The notes below the pieces were generated by a model, which was not told where the DNA came from, made no database searches, and was given only the letters and a program-made list of their open reading frames with translations. Position numbers and translations under genes: made by a program. Positions 34,401-43,066 of a DNA stretch of 64,000 nt are shown here, one piece after another (within the stretch, counting starts at the first letter, position 1; each line of letters begins with the position of its first letter). The DNA is from JAZDGX01 sp964482205 (GTDB taxonomy: Bacteria > Eisenbacteria > RBG-16-71-46 > CAIMUX01 > WJJG01). The stretch lies in the NCBI GenBank assembly GCA_964482205.1, contig CAYZWI010000004.1:186001-250000 (forward strand). The letters run 5' to 3'.

Positions 34401-34892
34401 GCCGTGGGCACGGACACGACCGCCTGGTGGAACGCGGCCACCGCCTTGACCGGCTTGCCCACCCCGGCGCCCGCGGGAACGCGCGAGTCCTATTCCGCTT
34501 CTGCTCTGCCGCAGAGCCTGTGCTACTTCGTGATGACGACGGCCGACGAAGTTCCGAACTGGTCCCCATACTCGAATGTGCTCGCTGTCGATTTGCGCGA
34601 TTTGAGCGCGATCGAGGGCGGCGAACGCGGATGGGCGCTGCGCTGCACGGCCGCGCCCAATCCCTTGCCCGGACGCAGCCGCGTGGAGTTCGCGATTCCG
34701 AGGACGGGCCGGGTGAACTTGAGCGTGTACGACCTGCTCGGCCGCAGGATCGCGGTGCTCGCGGACGGCGTGCAGACGGCGGGCAGCCACGCGCTGGAAT
34801 GGGACACCGCGAGAATCCCGAGCGGGGTCTACTTCTATCGGATGGAATACGAGCGCGAAGTGATCACGCGGAGGGTCGTGGTGACGAGGTAG
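31482..34892 (+). CDS. Secreted gingipain-like (C25) protein with FG-GAP repeats and FlgD-type C-terminus
   Basis: 1136 residues. The signal peptide (about 1-36) ends MAQA. The N-terminal domain (about 85-460) resembles the caspase-like fold of C25 peptidases: VIVVVEGYLYYNII, the hydrophobic strand GLVGVVLVGNLPVP, His321 in MLHSSAWEHFF and Cys365 in LYTCSAARY. Their spacing suits a clan-CD His/Cys dyad. An Ig-like domain follows (PRVVASSPDAYQTDVPVTAD). Then come at least five FG-GAP/VCBS repeats, each with a Ca2+-binding D-x-D-G-D core (DFDGDGDLDL, DVDGDGDLDLVGI, DWDGDGDIDLAL). A fibronectin-III-like segment leads to a terminal FlgD-type Ig domain (LSVYDLLGRRIAVLADG, GVYFYRMEYE). AGAGGAG precedes the ATG. 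It is probably a surface protease or adhesin; peptidase activity is inference. Confidence 0.85.
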   Translation: MKTLIRKSVVAYLSLLACATGALFLAIPMATPMAQAANAGPKVAGADDRARVVVSRDPSGKRPSGYREYMEGRDSSAPFQASLVSETRAGGGTVIVVVEGYLYYNIIPAIGQFTNDLLTAGYSVQVHLSSSSGTANDLRSYLQGQSQGLVGVVLVGNLPVPWFEIGYDFDGADADLLDNEYADFPCDLFYMDLDGTWSDNLSAAPFQSGVYDSHTAGSGDMDPDIWVSRLTSLPLGGNETTYLNAYFAKDRAYREGTLRMPDRALVYVDDDWVSWSSEIADGVAAAYPTRVLIDDSYTTCRDDYRYTRFFEEYEWMHVMLHSSAWEHFFKVGGAWEMDGASYATVTAADVRDLNPAATFYNLYTCSAARYTSWPYIGGYYLFNNYGSSSYGLAAVGTTKTGGMWDFNLFYSPLADNGSLGSAFQDWLITQAPYDSVDVRWFYGMTLLGDGTLAPHPRVVASSPDAYQTDVPVTADVVFEFDRSMLSTTLSTASFSLHGAQSGRHAGTYTCDDENHRILFDPSGELLDGEVVNAILSRKVRSSDNICPAPQVRTFTAAIGNPTSGSLSPWYTMTLGASDVATNLICTDLNGDRYPDLAALVDRPSGDQLAILLNINSGAFAAPTYYPAVDGVRWLVAGDFDGDYDTDLVTCTSQLVVNNYSLYRNNGNGTFAAAASFNGGAYPTEIRCGDFDGDGDLDLYTIQNTASDVTYFPQLLVNNGSGSFSLGLGIGWVKPTGFVYRAEAEGDVDGDGDLDLVGIGAGPGGADDSLAVFLNFDLNARMSPEPHRLYVRNGASDLCVNDFDGDGILDAAVVTNLESSLMVFHGNGDGTFSLADEVYHWMDAATSIAGGDWDGDGDIDLALGGWYLTYRRVLFLKNDGDGTFTVDIVWDAGADMVCCGDLDRDRDLDLATARTNIVSTLQNAGVDLIAPARILDLALAAAGRDTTITLVWTAPGDDGGLGRASAYRMRYSTSAVGTDTTAWWNAATALTGLPTPAPAGTRESYSASALPQSLCYFVMTTADEVPNWSPYSNVLAVDLRDLSAIEGGERGWALRCTAAPNPLPGRSRVEFAIPRTGRVNLSVYDLLGRRIAVLADGVQTAGSHALEWDTARIPSGVYFYRMEYEREVITRRVVVTR

Positions 34893-35079
34893 GCCGGGGA
34901 CGATCCAGGTCATCAAGCGCCACGCGCTCAACGCACCGCGAGATGCTGCGTGATCGACAAGCGGTGAGGCGCGCAGCGCGCTCGATGCGCGGTGAGGCGC
35001 ACCGCGTGACCGACGCCCGATGCCACATACAGTTCTTGTCTGCCGCAGGTCAGGTCGGTGCGGACCCGCTTCCGCCGCA

Positions 35080-35319
35080 CTATCCCCGTGAGCGTTTCCA
35101 GATATCAGCCAGCGCGAGAAGCAGGCCGATTCCCATCAGACCGTAGCCGATCGCGCGATCGGCGCCGAGGAGGATTCCTGCAACCACGCATGCAAAGGCG
35201 AGGCCGGCCAGGGGCGAGAGTCTCTTCCCTGCGCCCTTCCCACGCACACGAAAGACAAGGAGGGCGACGGCCGCGAGGACGACGATCGCAACGACGATGA
35301 AAGCTGTTGGGGTGGTCAC
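35080..35319 (-). CDS. Small membrane protein with three hydrophobic segments
   Basis: 79 residues beginning at a GTG that has AAAGGAG 5 nt upstream; an ATG ten codons further up lacks one. Three hydrophobic stretches are visible: AFIVVAIVVLAAVALLVF (about 5-22), PLAGLAFACVVAGILLGA, and IGYGLMGIGLLLALADIW, ending in a basic tail (KRSRG). A small Lys/Arg-rich loop (RVRGKGAGKRL) separates the first two, suggesting cytoplasmic orientation of that loop. I recognise no family. It lies 66 bases downstream of the Ser/Thr kinase gene on the same strand, so it may be co-transcribed with it. Confidence 0.65.
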   Translation of the reverse strand: MTTPTAFIVVAIVVLAAVALLVFRVRGKGAGKRLSPLAGLAFACVVAGILLGADRAIGYGLMGIGLLLALADIWKRSRG

Positions 35320-35385
35320 CTGCGCTCCTTTCGGTTTGACCAGAAGCACAATGTGCTTCGTTGAGGCAGGCCTCGCCGTCTGACG

Positions 35386-38220
35386 TCAAGACCCGCCGCC
35401 GCGTCCGTCCGCAAGCTCGTCCAGCGCTCTCCGGTACTCCGCCGCCTGCGTGGAGCGCCCCGTGCGATCGCACAGCTCGATCATGCGCGTGAGCGAGTCG
35501 CGCTTCTGCGCCGAGGTCGCTCGCGGCGATTTCATGACCGCTGGGTGGCTGGACTCCAGAAGCGGCCCCGCTTCCCCGTACCGGCCGAGCGCAATCAGAC
35601 AGCCTCCCAGCGTGTTCTCGGCCAATGCGACTTGCCAGGGATCCTCGGATGATGCGGCTCTGCGAATCTCGAGGCATCGCCGCAGCATCGGCTCGGCTTC
35701 CGCCGCGCGGCCGCGCTCGACCAGCAGCGATCCGAGGCCGAGTAGGGTATTGGCCACCTGCGGATGCTTGTCGCCAAGGAGCGCGGAACGCATCTCGAGC
35801 GAGCGCCGGAAGAGCTTCTCCGCTTCGGCGGGCTTGCCCATCTGTTGGTCCAGGATCGCGAGGTTTTGAAGCGCGGTCGCCACCGCCGGATGCTCTTCGC
35901 CGTAGATGCGCTGCCTGAGAAGCAGCGTTTCTCGATAGAGCGGCTCCGCTGCCGCATACTTGCCCTCCGAGAAGAGCACGGTGCCGAGATTGTTCAGGCA
36001 CGCCGCGAGCGTCGGATGGTCGCCCCCCAGAATGCCGCGAGAAATCGTGAGGGCCTCCGCGTAGCTCGCCTCCGCCTCCTCCACGCGGCCCTGGGCTCGA
36101 AGCAGACCTCCCAGTGTGGTCAAGGCGAAGACCACGTTCAGGTGCTGCTCGCCGTAGATCCGCCGCACCATCGCGAGCGCTTCGCGCGCGAGCGATTCGG
36201 CTTCGGCATACTTGCCTTCCGCGCGCAGCGCGTCGGCGAGGTTGTTGAGGCTCGCGCAGACTTCCGGATGATCGCCGCCGGGCGTGACGCGGCGGATCTC
36301 GAGCGTCCCACGGAATAGCGACTCCGCTTGCGCGTACTGGCCCTCCTCCATGCGCAGCGAGCCGAGATTGTTGAGCGTCGAGATGACCGCCGCGTGATCG
36401 TCGCCGAGCAGACGGCGGCGCATCGCGAGCGACGCCGCAAAGAACGAATCGGCCTTCTGGTGCTCCCCTTGCGCGCCCTTCAGCAGGCCGAGATTGTTGA
36501 GACTCGCGGCCACTTCGACGTGTTCTTCCCCGTAGAGGCTGCGCCGGATCTTCAGCGCATCCAAGGCGAGCGACTCAGCCGTGGCGAATTCTCCCTGATC
36601 ATGAAGGAGCTGCGTGAAATCGTCGAGGCTGGATGCCACATCCGCGTGACCTTCACCCAGGTGGCGCTTGCGCAGATCGAGCGCGTCGCGCAAGTACGGC
36701 TCCGACTCTTCATACAGCCCGAGCGCACGGTAGGTGTTGCCGATGGTCGCATCCACGGCCGCGAGGATTTCCGGCTGGCCCTTCAACTCCGTCGCCGCGC
36801 TTCGGGCCGCCTCTCCCAGCGCTTCGCGCACCGTGACGTCCCGACCCCGCGCCTGGGCCGGGTCGATCGAGGCGAGCATGCCTTGCAGAAACTCGTTGAT
36901 CCGCGTCGATTTCTCCGCTTCTAGCACCGCGCGCTCGCGCTCGCGATCGGCGCGCAGCCGCTCTTTTCGCTGCTCGCCGAACATGAAGGCCATCGTGATG
37001 CCGAAGGCCACGAGCAGCGCCGCGACCGTTCCGGCGAAGGCGAAGGCCCGTTTGTGCCTCAGCATGAGCTTTCGCAACTGGTACGACGCGCTGGGCGGCC
37101 GTGCGAGAATCGGCTCGTCGGCGAGCGAGCGGCGGATGTCCTCCATCAACGCGGACGCGGTCGGATAGCGGCGAGCAGGCTCCTTTTCGAGGGCCTTCGA
37201 GAGAATCGTCTCGAAATCGCCGCGCAGCGCGCGCACGAGGTTCCCGGGCCTTGGCGGAACCTCTTGCGTAATGACGCGCACCGCTTCGTGCAGGAGATCG
37301 CGCCGGATCTCGTAGGGCCGGCGGCCGGTCAGCATCTCGTAGGCGATCACGCCGAGCGCGTAGACATCGCTGCGCACGTCGATCTGGTCGTTGTCCCCGC
37401 GCGCCTGCTCGGGACTCATGTACGCCAGCGTGCCTTGAATGCGCCCGGCTTCCGTCAGGTAGGCCGTGCTCTCGGTGGCGTCGGTCTCCATGATGCGCGC
37501 GAGGCCGAAGTCGAGGACTTTCACCTGCGCTTCCGACGACGAGTCTTCGGTCTCCAAGGCCTGGTGGCGCGCGGTTTGAGATTGCGCGGTTTGGGAGTCC
37601 TTGGCCTGGGGGCCGCCCGCGGCCTGGGCGCCGGCGCCCTCCCTCGATCTCGGCGGAATGACGAAGATGTTCGAGGGTTTCAGGTCCCGATGGAGCACCG
37701 CGCGCTGATGCGCGTAGGCCACGGCGTCGCAGATCTTCAGCAGCAGATCCAGCCGGGCGCGCAACCGATCGGCCGGGGGTGACTCGCCCAGCGGATCGCG
37801 CGCGAGATAGCCGTCGAGCGGGATGCCCTGAACAAGCTCCATGGCGAAGAAATGCTCGCCCTGCTCGGTGCGGCCCGCCTCGTAGATGGCGGCGATGCCG
37901 TGATGTTTCAGGCGCCCGAGAGCCTGCTCCTCCCGCCGGAACATGCGCACTTGTTCTTCGCCCACGAAGGCCCCGCCGCGAATCACTTTCAACGCCACGC
38001 GGCGGCGGGGGTTCTGTTGCTCGGCTTCGTAGACGACACCCATCCCGCCTTCGCCGATCTTGCGGATGATCCGGTACCCGGCGATCGCTGACGGAATGCC
38101 CGTTGCGGAGACTTCGGACGCGTCTGTTCTGGTGGCATCGGGCATCTGCCTGTCCGGGCTCGATTCGCCGGAACGATGCTCAGGTCCGGCTGATTCGCTT
38201 TGCGAGGGTTCGGCGTTCAT
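35386..38220 (-). CDS. Membrane Ser/Thr protein kinase with TPR sensor domain
   Basis: 944 residues. A 45-residue polar N-terminus leads to a Hanks-type kinase domain (about 48-345): glycine loop GEGGMG, catalytic K78 in ALKVI, HRDLKPSN (177-184), DFG (237-239), and SPEQARG in the activation segment. A low-complexity insertion of roughly 40 residues (about 189-230, rich in Gln/Ala/Ser) sits between the catalytic loop and DFG, an unusual place. One transmembrane helix (about 392-414) follows, then ten or more 42-residue kinesin-light-chain-type TPR units to residue 930 (SLNNLG, A-x-Y-x-x-A-E). The layout is cytoplasmic kinase, extracytoplasmic TPR array, as in PknB-like kinases of Planctomycetes, Acidobacteria and FCB relatives. 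It probably senses protein partners and phosphorylates targets; both are unknown. Confidence 0.93.
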   Translation of the reverse strand: MNAEPSQSESAGPEHRSGESSPDRQMPDATRTDASEVSATGIPSAIAGYRIIRKIGEGGMGVVYEAEQQNPRRRVALKVIRGGAFVGEEQVRMFRREEQALGRLKHHGIAAIYEAGRTEQGEHFFAMELVQGIPLDGYLARDPLGESPPADRLRARLDLLLKICDAVAYAHQRAVLHRDLKPSNIFVIPPRSREGAGAQAAGGPQAKDSQTAQSQTARHQALETEDSSSEAQVKVLDFGLARIMETDATESTAYLTEAGRIQGTLAYMSPEQARGDNDQIDVRSDVYALGVIAYEMLTGRRPYEIRRDLLHEAVRVITQEVPPRPGNLVRALRGDFETILSKALEKEPARRYPTASALMEDIRRSLADEPILARPPSASYQLRKLMLRHKRAFAFAGTVAALLVAFGITMAFMFGEQRKERLRADRERERAVLEAEKSTRINEFLQGMLASIDPAQARGRDVTVREALGEAARSAATELKGQPEILAAVDATIGNTYRALGLYEESEPYLRDALDLRKRHLGEGHADVASSLDDFTQLLHDQGEFATAESLALDALKIRRSLYGEEHVEVAASLNNLGLLKGAQGEHQKADSFFAASLAMRRRLLGDDHAAVISTLNNLGSLRMEEGQYAQAESLFRGTLEIRRVTPGGDHPEVCASLNNLADALRAEGKYAEAESLAREALAMVRRIYGEQHLNVVFALTTLGGLLRAQGRVEEAEASYAEALTISRGILGGDHPTLAACLNNLGTVLFSEGKYAAAEPLYRETLLLRQRIYGEEHPAVATALQNLAILDQQMGKPAEAEKLFRRSLEMRSALLGDKHPQVANTLLGLGSLLVERGRAAEAEPMLRRCLEIRRAASSEDPWQVALAENTLGGCLIALGRYGEAGPLLESSHPAVMKSPRATSAQKRDSLTRMIELCDRTGRSTQAAEYRRALDELADGRGGGS

Positions 38221-38325
38221 CGTCCATCACTCTCGCCATCACTCGCGCTGGTCAGGCACACGTTTCGGACACAACTCTTCTGTCTTCACGACTGGCGCTG
38301 CTGGCGGGGGGACGCGGAAGGCCGC

Positions 38326-38844
38326 TCACTCGACCGCGTCGAAGAGAGCCTTGATGCGGCCCCAGGTGCTTCGCGTGTCGTCGTCGGGTTCGCCGGCTTC
38401 CGGCACATTCTGAGGATTGCTCAAGCAGCCGGACGAATACGTGCTCACGATGTCGGCCCGCTCCGCCGGCGGCCCTTCGGGCACGCGAACGGGGATTATG
38501 CGCATGGTCCATTCCGCATTCTCGTCGAGCCACCAGAACTCGACCCAATGGTCGCCCGGCGCCACACCGCCAACGGTCACGCCCAGGAGATAGCAGCAAA
38601 TGCAGTCGCAGGGAGTGGTCAGAACCTCATACTCCCAGATGCGAATGGTCTCCTCTTCCTCTTCCACTTCGTACCGAAATTCATCCGGGCAGCAGTTGTA
38701 GACCGCGTTCTCATGCACGACGACCACACTGCCTTCTTCCACGAATGCGCGCACGGAGTCCGGATTTTCGCAGACCGATTGGGCGAAGCAGACCGTGGGG
38801 ATCGCAAGGATCAGCATCGAGAGAGCGGCGGGAAGTGTTCTCAT
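38326..38844 (-). CDS. Cys-rich secreted protein with C-terminal GRIKALF motif
   Basis: 172 residues. The start is firm: GGGAGG lies 5 nt before the ATG. The signal peptide ends CFA before QSV. The mature part is a single beta domain with a Cys-rich centre (NCCPDEF, then CDCICCYLLGV) and the motif GVAPGDHWVEFWW. I believe similar Cys-rich proteins occur as paralogues in Eisenbacteria/Krumholzibacteria-type genomes. After a Pro/Asp-rich linker it ends STWGRIKALFDAVE, matching the tail STTFGRIKALFR of the protein at 4093-4815. The seven-residue core GRIKALF is identical in two otherwise unrelated exported proteins. Its gene lies 105 bases upstream of the kinase gene on the same strand. Function is unknown; disulphides or metal binding by the Cys are possible. 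Confidence 0.8.
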   Translation of the reverse strand: MRTLPAALSMLILAIPTVCFAQSVCENPDSVRAFVEEGSVVVVHENAVYNCCPDEFRYEVEEEEETIRIWEYEVLTTPCDCICCYLLGVTVGGVAPGDHWVEFWWLDENAEWTMRIIPVRVPEGPPAERADIVSTYSSGCLSNPQNVPEAGEPDDDTRSTWGRIKALFDAVE

Positions 38845-39113
38845 CGTAACCTCCCTGGCACGGAAGTCGTCTCTTCTGTTCCCCAGTGTACTGCAACGGC
38901 GGCAAGGGAATCCAGGGCCACTCCACCCCCTCGCCCACATTGACTTTCCCCAGGGCGGGGCGTACCATTTCCTTCTGCCAGACGCGTTCCGCGGCACTTC
39001 GAGTTGCCCAGCCAGTGATCCCGTTCCTCCTTCGCGCGTCGTCCGGCGACTAGGAATCACCTCGAAGCCCCGCAATCGGCTCCTGGGCGGCATTGCCCAA
39101 AAGGAGGCCCGCC

Positions 39114-42092
39114 ATGCGCCACCTGCCGGTTTTCCTCTGCGTGGTTCTCGTTCTCAGCATCCTCTCTCCCTGCCCGGCCCAGACGGAACCGCCGGAGAAG
39201 CTCCCGACCCTAGGCCAGCCGAAACCGCCCCTTGGACCCGCGGCGAGTTTCCCGCCCGAGTCGCGCCTCGACTGCTACCTCTTGAGCGTGGCCTATGAAT
39301 GGGACTTCGCGGTCGGTTCTCACAGCTTCACGACGGCCCTGTGCGACCACGGGGGCGCCGCCGTGTGGTCCTGGGGTCCTTGCGGAATCGCCGGCGCCCC
39401 TCCCAATGTATGGGGCACCGTTCTCGACGGCTCTTATCCCAACGATGCCGGCCGCGGCCTGCGCTCCCCGGAGTTCACGGTCACTGCTGATGCGCACCTC
39501 GTGGAAGTCGTCCATTGGTTCGCCATCGAGACGAACTTCGACGGAGGCCATGTGGTCGTGATGCCCGGCGGAAACATGATCGAGCCGATCGGCGGGTACA
39601 CGGCTCCCGTGATTTCGGAAAGCAGCTCATATTACGCCTATTGCGTGGACGGGCAGCCTGGTTGGACGGGCTCCAGCGGAGGGTGGCGGATCGATTGCTT
39701 CGATCTCGGAGAGTTCCTCGGTCAAACGATCGCGCTGGAATTCGAGTTCGGCTCCGATGCCAGCGTAGTAGATGAGGGCTGGTTCCTTGCGCGCGTGCGC
39801 ATCGGACGCTCCGGCAATCCGGTCGCCGCCTGCTGCCTTCCTTCGGGAGGATGCGGGCTCTACACGCGCGACGTTTGTCTCGAGATGGGCGGGCTTTGGA
39901 ACCCTTCCTGGACAAGTTGCGATCCGAATCCATGCTCGCAGCCCTGCCCCATGTCGATTGTTCCGGTTGTCTGGGATTTCCGCATCTCACCTCAGAACTT
40001 CAACGGCTATGGCTGCGAAGAGAACGCGGTGCCGGTTTGGGAATACGGGACGACGAGCTACGTGCCCGGAGTGGCCGGAGCGGTGTGGGGCACGGTTCTC
40101 CAGGGCGCGTACTACAACAACAGCGGAGGCGGTCTCGTCTCGCCGGGCTTCCTGGTCACCGACTCGACGAAGATCGTCGAGATCGTGCACTACTTCTCCT
40201 TCGAGTACGGCTATGACGGCGGCAATGTATCCGTCATGACGGACAGGGACGGCGCGCGGTCCCAGGAAGTCATCTCTCCCTTGCTCGGCTACACCACGTC
40301 CGCCATCTCGGCGAGCCCTTCCTACTATGCCTATTGTGTCGACGGAGAGCCCGGATGGACGGGAACATCCGGCGGCTGGCGGATCGATTGCTTCGACCTC
40401 TCGCCCTATTTGGGCCAATCCGTGATGCTCGCGTTCGAAATGGGCTCCGACCTGTCGGTCACGAACGCGGGTTGGTACATCGCCGACGTTCATGTGGGCG
40501 GATCGCCGTCCGGATACGAGGCGATTCTGCAAGTCGGCGACTGGTTCTTCGCCGAGAGCTGGAACGATTGGGCCGGACCGACGGCGGAGGAGCCGGGCCT
40601 GATACCCATTTCGCTGCATCTGAACATGCCCGACCTGCAGAGTCCGATCACCTCAGTGGATTTCTATTTCGAGCAAGGTGGCGGCTGGACCTACATCTCC
40701 ACCGACACGGATGGAACGGACCCACGGTTCGATTCGGTCGGAGAATCGCTGCCGACCGGAGACGGATGGTCGCTCGCGGTCGCGCTGATCGAGCCCTTCC
40801 CCCAGCCCGCGGCGCATTTCCGGGCGGTGGCGCATACGGCGAGCCGGGAGGAGCATGCCATTGAGTGCTTGATCCCCATCGACCCCACTCCTCCTTCACG
40901 GGCGTCGGCCAGCGTCGACGATTGGTCGATCATAGATGAGGACACGCTCAGCGCGACGATCACGCCCAACGGCGTAGACATCGACTCGGTCGTCGTTTGG
41001 GTGCGCATGATGCCGGATGTATTCGACAAGGCGGTCCCCGGCATCAATCAACTGACGCACTCCCCGACGCATTGCGCCCCGACGGCCGCGGCGCAGTGCC
41101 TGAAGTACTTCGAGCTCGTCCACGGAGATACCGATGTGACGGGAGGGCTCGGCGACGACGCGCTCGTCGACGCGCTCGCCGCCTACATGAAGACCAACAT
41201 GGCTCCCGAGCCGGGCACCTACTTGCGCAACTGGATTGGTGGACTCAGTCGCTGGCTCGAAGACCACGGCACCGGCTACTCGCTCCGTTCCTACCGGCAC
41301 TATGACGAGTCTGGGAGGCTGTGGACGGAACAGGACTGGAGGCGCATCCGAAACGAGTTCGAGCGCTGCCACGACGTGATGCTCGGCATCTTCTGGGATG
41401 CGACACACTCTTGCCGGGGAGGCCACACCTTGACGCTGTGCGGCCTGAGCAACGACGCCCTCGAGAACGGCAACTACTGGGCCACTTTCATGGATCCGTG
41501 GATGGGCGTCATGACGTCCGGTCAGATCGACCCCGATGATGGAAGAATCGAGGAGATCAACGGCACGGGGGCCTGCATCGGCGCCACGCTCATCGTCACC
41601 CCGGCCGAGAGCCGCCCGGGCGGATTGCCCCTCGCTCAAGCGGTCTACGCGGGACCGAACCTCTGGCCGGATCCGATTCCCGTTCCCCTCCCCGAAATCG
41701 GTCGGTACTTCATCGATGTAGTGGTCACGAACATGGCCGGCCACGCATATCGCCGGACGACCCCGATCATCCGCCGGGATGGATCGGCCGCGCCTGCGGA
41801 GACACGGGCGCCGTCGCGCTTCGCGCTCGGCATGCCGCGTCCGAATCCGTTCGGGGCGGGCACCCGCGTGGAGTTTGCGCTTGCCGAAGCGGCCCCGGTC
41901 TCGATCACGATCTTCGATGTCACTGGCGCGAAAATGCGGACACTCTTCGAAGGCACGACCGGGCCGGGAACGCGCGAGGTCCTCTGGGACGGGCGTGACG
42001 ACGCGGGCCGACCTGCGCCCGGGGGGATCTACTACATCCGCATGACGGCTCCAGGGATCGAGCGGACGAGGAGCGTGATGTTGCTGCGATAG
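39114..42092 (+). CDS. Secreted multidomain protein with papain-like (C39-type) domain and FlgD-type C-terminus
   Basis: 992 residues; AAAAGGAGG lies 7 nt before the ATG. Signal peptide: about 1-22 (ending CPAQ). Two copies of a 150-residue beta-sandwich come first (about 60-240 and 285-465). Both carry the pattern VWGTVL-x-G-x-Y, then AYCVDG-x-PGWTG, then SGGWRIDCFDL, resembling immune-inhibitor-A/MAM-like modules. A beta domain (about 465-620) precedes a papain-like domain (about 640-830): Cys654 in THCAPTAAAQCL, His771 in GGHTLTLCG and Asp794 in FMDPWMG give a plausible Cys-His-Asp triad as in C39 peptidases. A FlgD-type Ig domain ends the protein (ITIFDVTGAKMRTLFEG, GGIYYIRMTAPG). It is probably a surface-exposed protease; activity is inferred. 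Confidence 0.85.
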   Translation: MRHLPVFLCVVLVLSILSPCPAQTEPPEKLPTLGQPKPPLGPAASFPPESRLDCYLLSVAYEWDFAVGSHSFTTALCDHGGAAVWSWGPCGIAGAPPNVWGTVLDGSYPNDAGRGLRSPEFTVTADAHLVEVVHWFAIETNFDGGHVVVMPGGNMIEPIGGYTAPVISESSSYYAYCVDGQPGWTGSSGGWRIDCFDLGEFLGQTIALEFEFGSDASVVDEGWFLARVRIGRSGNPVAACCLPSGGCGLYTRDVCLEMGGLWNPSWTSCDPNPCSQPCPMSIVPVVWDFRISPQNFNGYGCEENAVPVWEYGTTSYVPGVAGAVWGTVLQGAYYNNSGGGLVSPGFLVTDSTKIVEIVHYFSFEYGYDGGNVSVMTDRDGARSQEVISPLLGYTTSAISASPSYYAYCVDGEPGWTGTSGGWRIDCFDLSPYLGQSVMLAFEMGSDLSVTNAGWYIADVHVGGSPSGYEAILQVGDWFFAESWNDWAGPTAEEPGLIPISLHLNMPDLQSPITSVDFYFEQGGGWTYISTDTDGTDPRFDSVGESLPTGDGWSLAVALIEPFPQPAAHFRAVAHTASREEHAIECLIPIDPTPPSRASASVDDWSIIDEDTLSATITPNGVDIDSVVVWVRMMPDVFDKAVPGINQLTHSPTHCAPTAAAQCLKYFELVHGDTDVTGGLGDDALVDALAAYMKTNMAPEPGTYLRNWIGGLSRWLEDHGTGYSLRSYRHYDESGRLWTEQDWRRIRNEFERCHDVMLGIFWDATHSCRGGHTLTLCGLSNDALENGNYWATFMDPWMGVMTSGQIDPDDGRIEEINGTGACIGATLIVTPAESRPGGLPLAQAVYAGPNLWPDPIPVPLPEIGRYFIDVVVTNMAGHAYRRTTPIIRRDGSAAPAETRAPSRFALGMPRPNPFGAGTRVEFALAEAAPVSITIFDVTGAKMRTLFEGTTGPGTREVLWDGRDDAGRPAPGGIYYIRMTAPGIERTRSVMLLR

Positions 42093-42159
42093 AACAACAA
42101 GCCTGATCAGAGTCCGATGCGGGAAGGCGGCCCTCGACTCCGAGGCGCGCCCGCGCTCA

Positions 42160-42756
42160 TCACGGCTTCTTGGCTTTAGACGCTCGCAGCTCTTTGTACC
42201 GGAAGCAGGTGATCAGGTGATCGTTCACCATGCCGGTCGCCTGCATGTGCGAATAGACGACCGTCGAGCCGACGAACTTGAACCCGCGGCTCTTCAGGTC
42301 TTTGCTGATGCGATCGGAGAGCGGCGTGCGCGCGGGCATGTCGATGAAAGCGCGCAGGCGGCTGCACAGCGGCTTGCCATCGACGAAGGCCCAGATGTAG
42401 CGATCGAAGCTGCCGAACTCCTTCTGGACTTCAAGGAATCGTTGCGCGTTGTTGATCGCGCCGAGGATCTTCAGCCGGTTGCGAATGATGCCCGCGTCTC
42501 CGAGCAGGCGCTGGACATCGCGTGCGTTGAACCGGGCGACCGTGTGCGGATCGAAGTCGCGAAAGGCGCGGCGGAAGTTCTCGCGCTTGTCGAGGATGAG
42601 CCGCCAGCTCAAGCCCGCCTGCATGCCTTCGAGAATCAGGAACTCGAACAGCTTGCGATCGTCGTGCAGCGGCGTCCCCCACTCGCGGTCGTGATACTCG
42701 CGCATGAGCGGGCTCTCGGCGTCGCCCCAACAGCGGCGCACGATCCTGTCCGGCAT
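42160..42756 (-). CDS. tag: DNA-3-methyladenine glycosylase I
   Basis: 198 residues, normal length. It begins RRCWGDAESPLMREYHDREWG, the zinc-binding N-terminus in which Cys and His are conserved. It continues with LFEFLILEGMQAGLSW, whose Glu contacts 3-methyladenine, the helix-hairpin-helix region DAGIIRNRLKILGAINNA, and ends with a zinc-site His in NDHLITCFRY (the Cys there is also conserved). The enzyme excises 3-methyladenine from alkylated DNA in base-excision repair. The ATG at 42756 gives the standard start. It is a single gene on the minus strand with no repair neighbours, convergent with the preceding secreted-protein gene. Confidence 0.95.
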   Translation of the reverse strand: MPDRIVRRCWGDAESPLMREYHDREWGTPLHDDRKLFEFLILEGMQAGLSWRLILDKRENFRRAFRDFDPHTVARFNARDVQRLLGDAGIIRNRLKILGAINNAQRFLEVQKEFGSFDRYIWAFVDGKPLCSRLRAFIDMPARTPLSDRISKDLKSRGFKFVGSTVVYSHMQATGMVNDHLITCFRYKELRASKAKKP

Positions 42757-43066
42757 CGATGGATCCCTCCGCTTCTCCGGGCCGCATGAAGTCCTGGCAA
42801 AGACCTACTCCATCTTAGCGGTGCGCGGCCCCTTGCGCGAGACGCCGGAAAATGTCTGGCGGCCCGGAGAGATCTCCCCGGCATGGCCGTGTGTGGGAAG
42901 GCCAGTGCGGTGAACGAGACTCACGCCCGCATCGCGGGATCCTGGACGCTCTCGTCTCCCGCAAGATCGCTTCGTTCCGCCGCCCTCCTGGTGTAGTCTC
43001 CCGCGTCGACATCCCAAAATGCGCGGGAGCGTTTTCCCCCGCGCTGTTTACCCATGGAACTTGCGC
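42757..43066. other. Divergent intergenic region
   Basis: About 310 bases between tag (minus) and the MATE gene (plus). I saw no coding region and no clear promoter or operator. Confidence 0.45.
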
